This document shows positions 63,936-64,000 of a stretch of DNA of 64,000 nt, one piece after another. Numbering within the stretch: the first letter of the stretch is position 1; every line of letters starts with the position of its first letter. The translations under genes and the position numbers were made by a program. The stretch comes from Albidovulum sp. (GTDB lineage: Bacteria; Pseudomonadota; Alphaproteobacteria; Rhodobacterales; Rhodobacteraceae), in the NCBI GenBank assembly GCA_028823855.1, contig JAPPFL010000012.1:1-64000 (forward strand), written 5' to 3'. The notes under the pieces were generated by a model. That model saw only the letters and a program-made list of their open reading frames with translations. It had not been told where the DNA came from and ran no database searches.

Positions 63936-64000
63936 TATTCTCGCTCCGGGCTAGGATTTCCAGGTGAGCGGGACGCAGTTCTTTTCGCCTGCAGGGCGCC

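Noticed and set aside
1-64000. CRISPR arrays, rRNA or tRNA genes
   Set aside because: I saw no regularly spaced repeats and no conserved RNA gene sequence anywhere in the window.

Overview
The window looks like chromosome of a Gram-negative, probably alphaproteobacterial, heterotroph: TRAP and ABC solute uptake, MmgE/PrpD, YbdK, proline-racemase-like, Gfo/Idh/MocA and Rieske demethylase-type genes. Taxonomy is inferred from gene content only. About 45 kb of 64 kb is intact coding sequence by my tally; much of the rest is visibly decayed genes, so the genome appears to be shrinking or in a relaxed-selection (perhaps host-associated) state. I see no rRNA, tRNA or CRISPR array.

Layout. 1-6.4 kb: remnants (HsdM, GMC oxidoreductase, aldehyde dehydrogenase, a ParD-like antitoxin) around two intact genes, a PatB/MalY lyase and a DapA-family aldolase. 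6.5-18.8 kb: two divergent operons. Leftward are a fused DppD-DppF ATPase, an Asp/Glu/hydantoin racemase and a hydantoinase/allantoinase-like amidohydrolase. Rightward are a rhodanese, a peptide-type binding protein, permeases DppB and DppC, a second binding protein without a signal peptide, a VOC protein and a NACHT-type NTPase fused to a formylglycine-generating-enzyme-like (FGE/SUMF1) domain. Together they suggest import and processing of a cyclic amide or small peptide; the NTPase-FGE fusion is the most unusual gene here.

19-26 kb: a FAD amine/amino-acid oxidase, an MmgE/PrpD protein, then an island-like stretch with a tyrosine recombinase, an AAA/DUF4143 ATPase and an IS5-type remnant. 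26-32 kb: YbdK, a dead FAD oxidase, and a Rieske oxygenase followed by two short-chain dehydrogenases. 33-40 kb: a GH32-like protein, a ROK regulator and a TRAP transporter; the GH32 and TRAP promoters carry the same 22-bp operator. 41-48 kb: an MFS transporter, then aldo-keto reductase, proline-racemase-like enzyme and a second TRAP transporter.

48-52 kb: a decayed second copy of the Rieske-SDR module interrupted by a transposase remnant, then a 3-hydroxyacyl-CoA/carnitine-type dehydrogenase. 52.7-57.7 kb: a leftward operon of cytoplasmic sulfatase, NMT1/SsuA-like binding protein, ATPase and permease, suggesting sulfate-ester or sulfonate use. 58-60 kb: dead EamA transporter and dead TetR regulator. 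60-64 kb: a leftward sugar operon (Gfo/Idh/MocA dehydrogenase, RbsA-like ATPase, RbsC-like permease), whose binding protein probably lies beyond the right edge.
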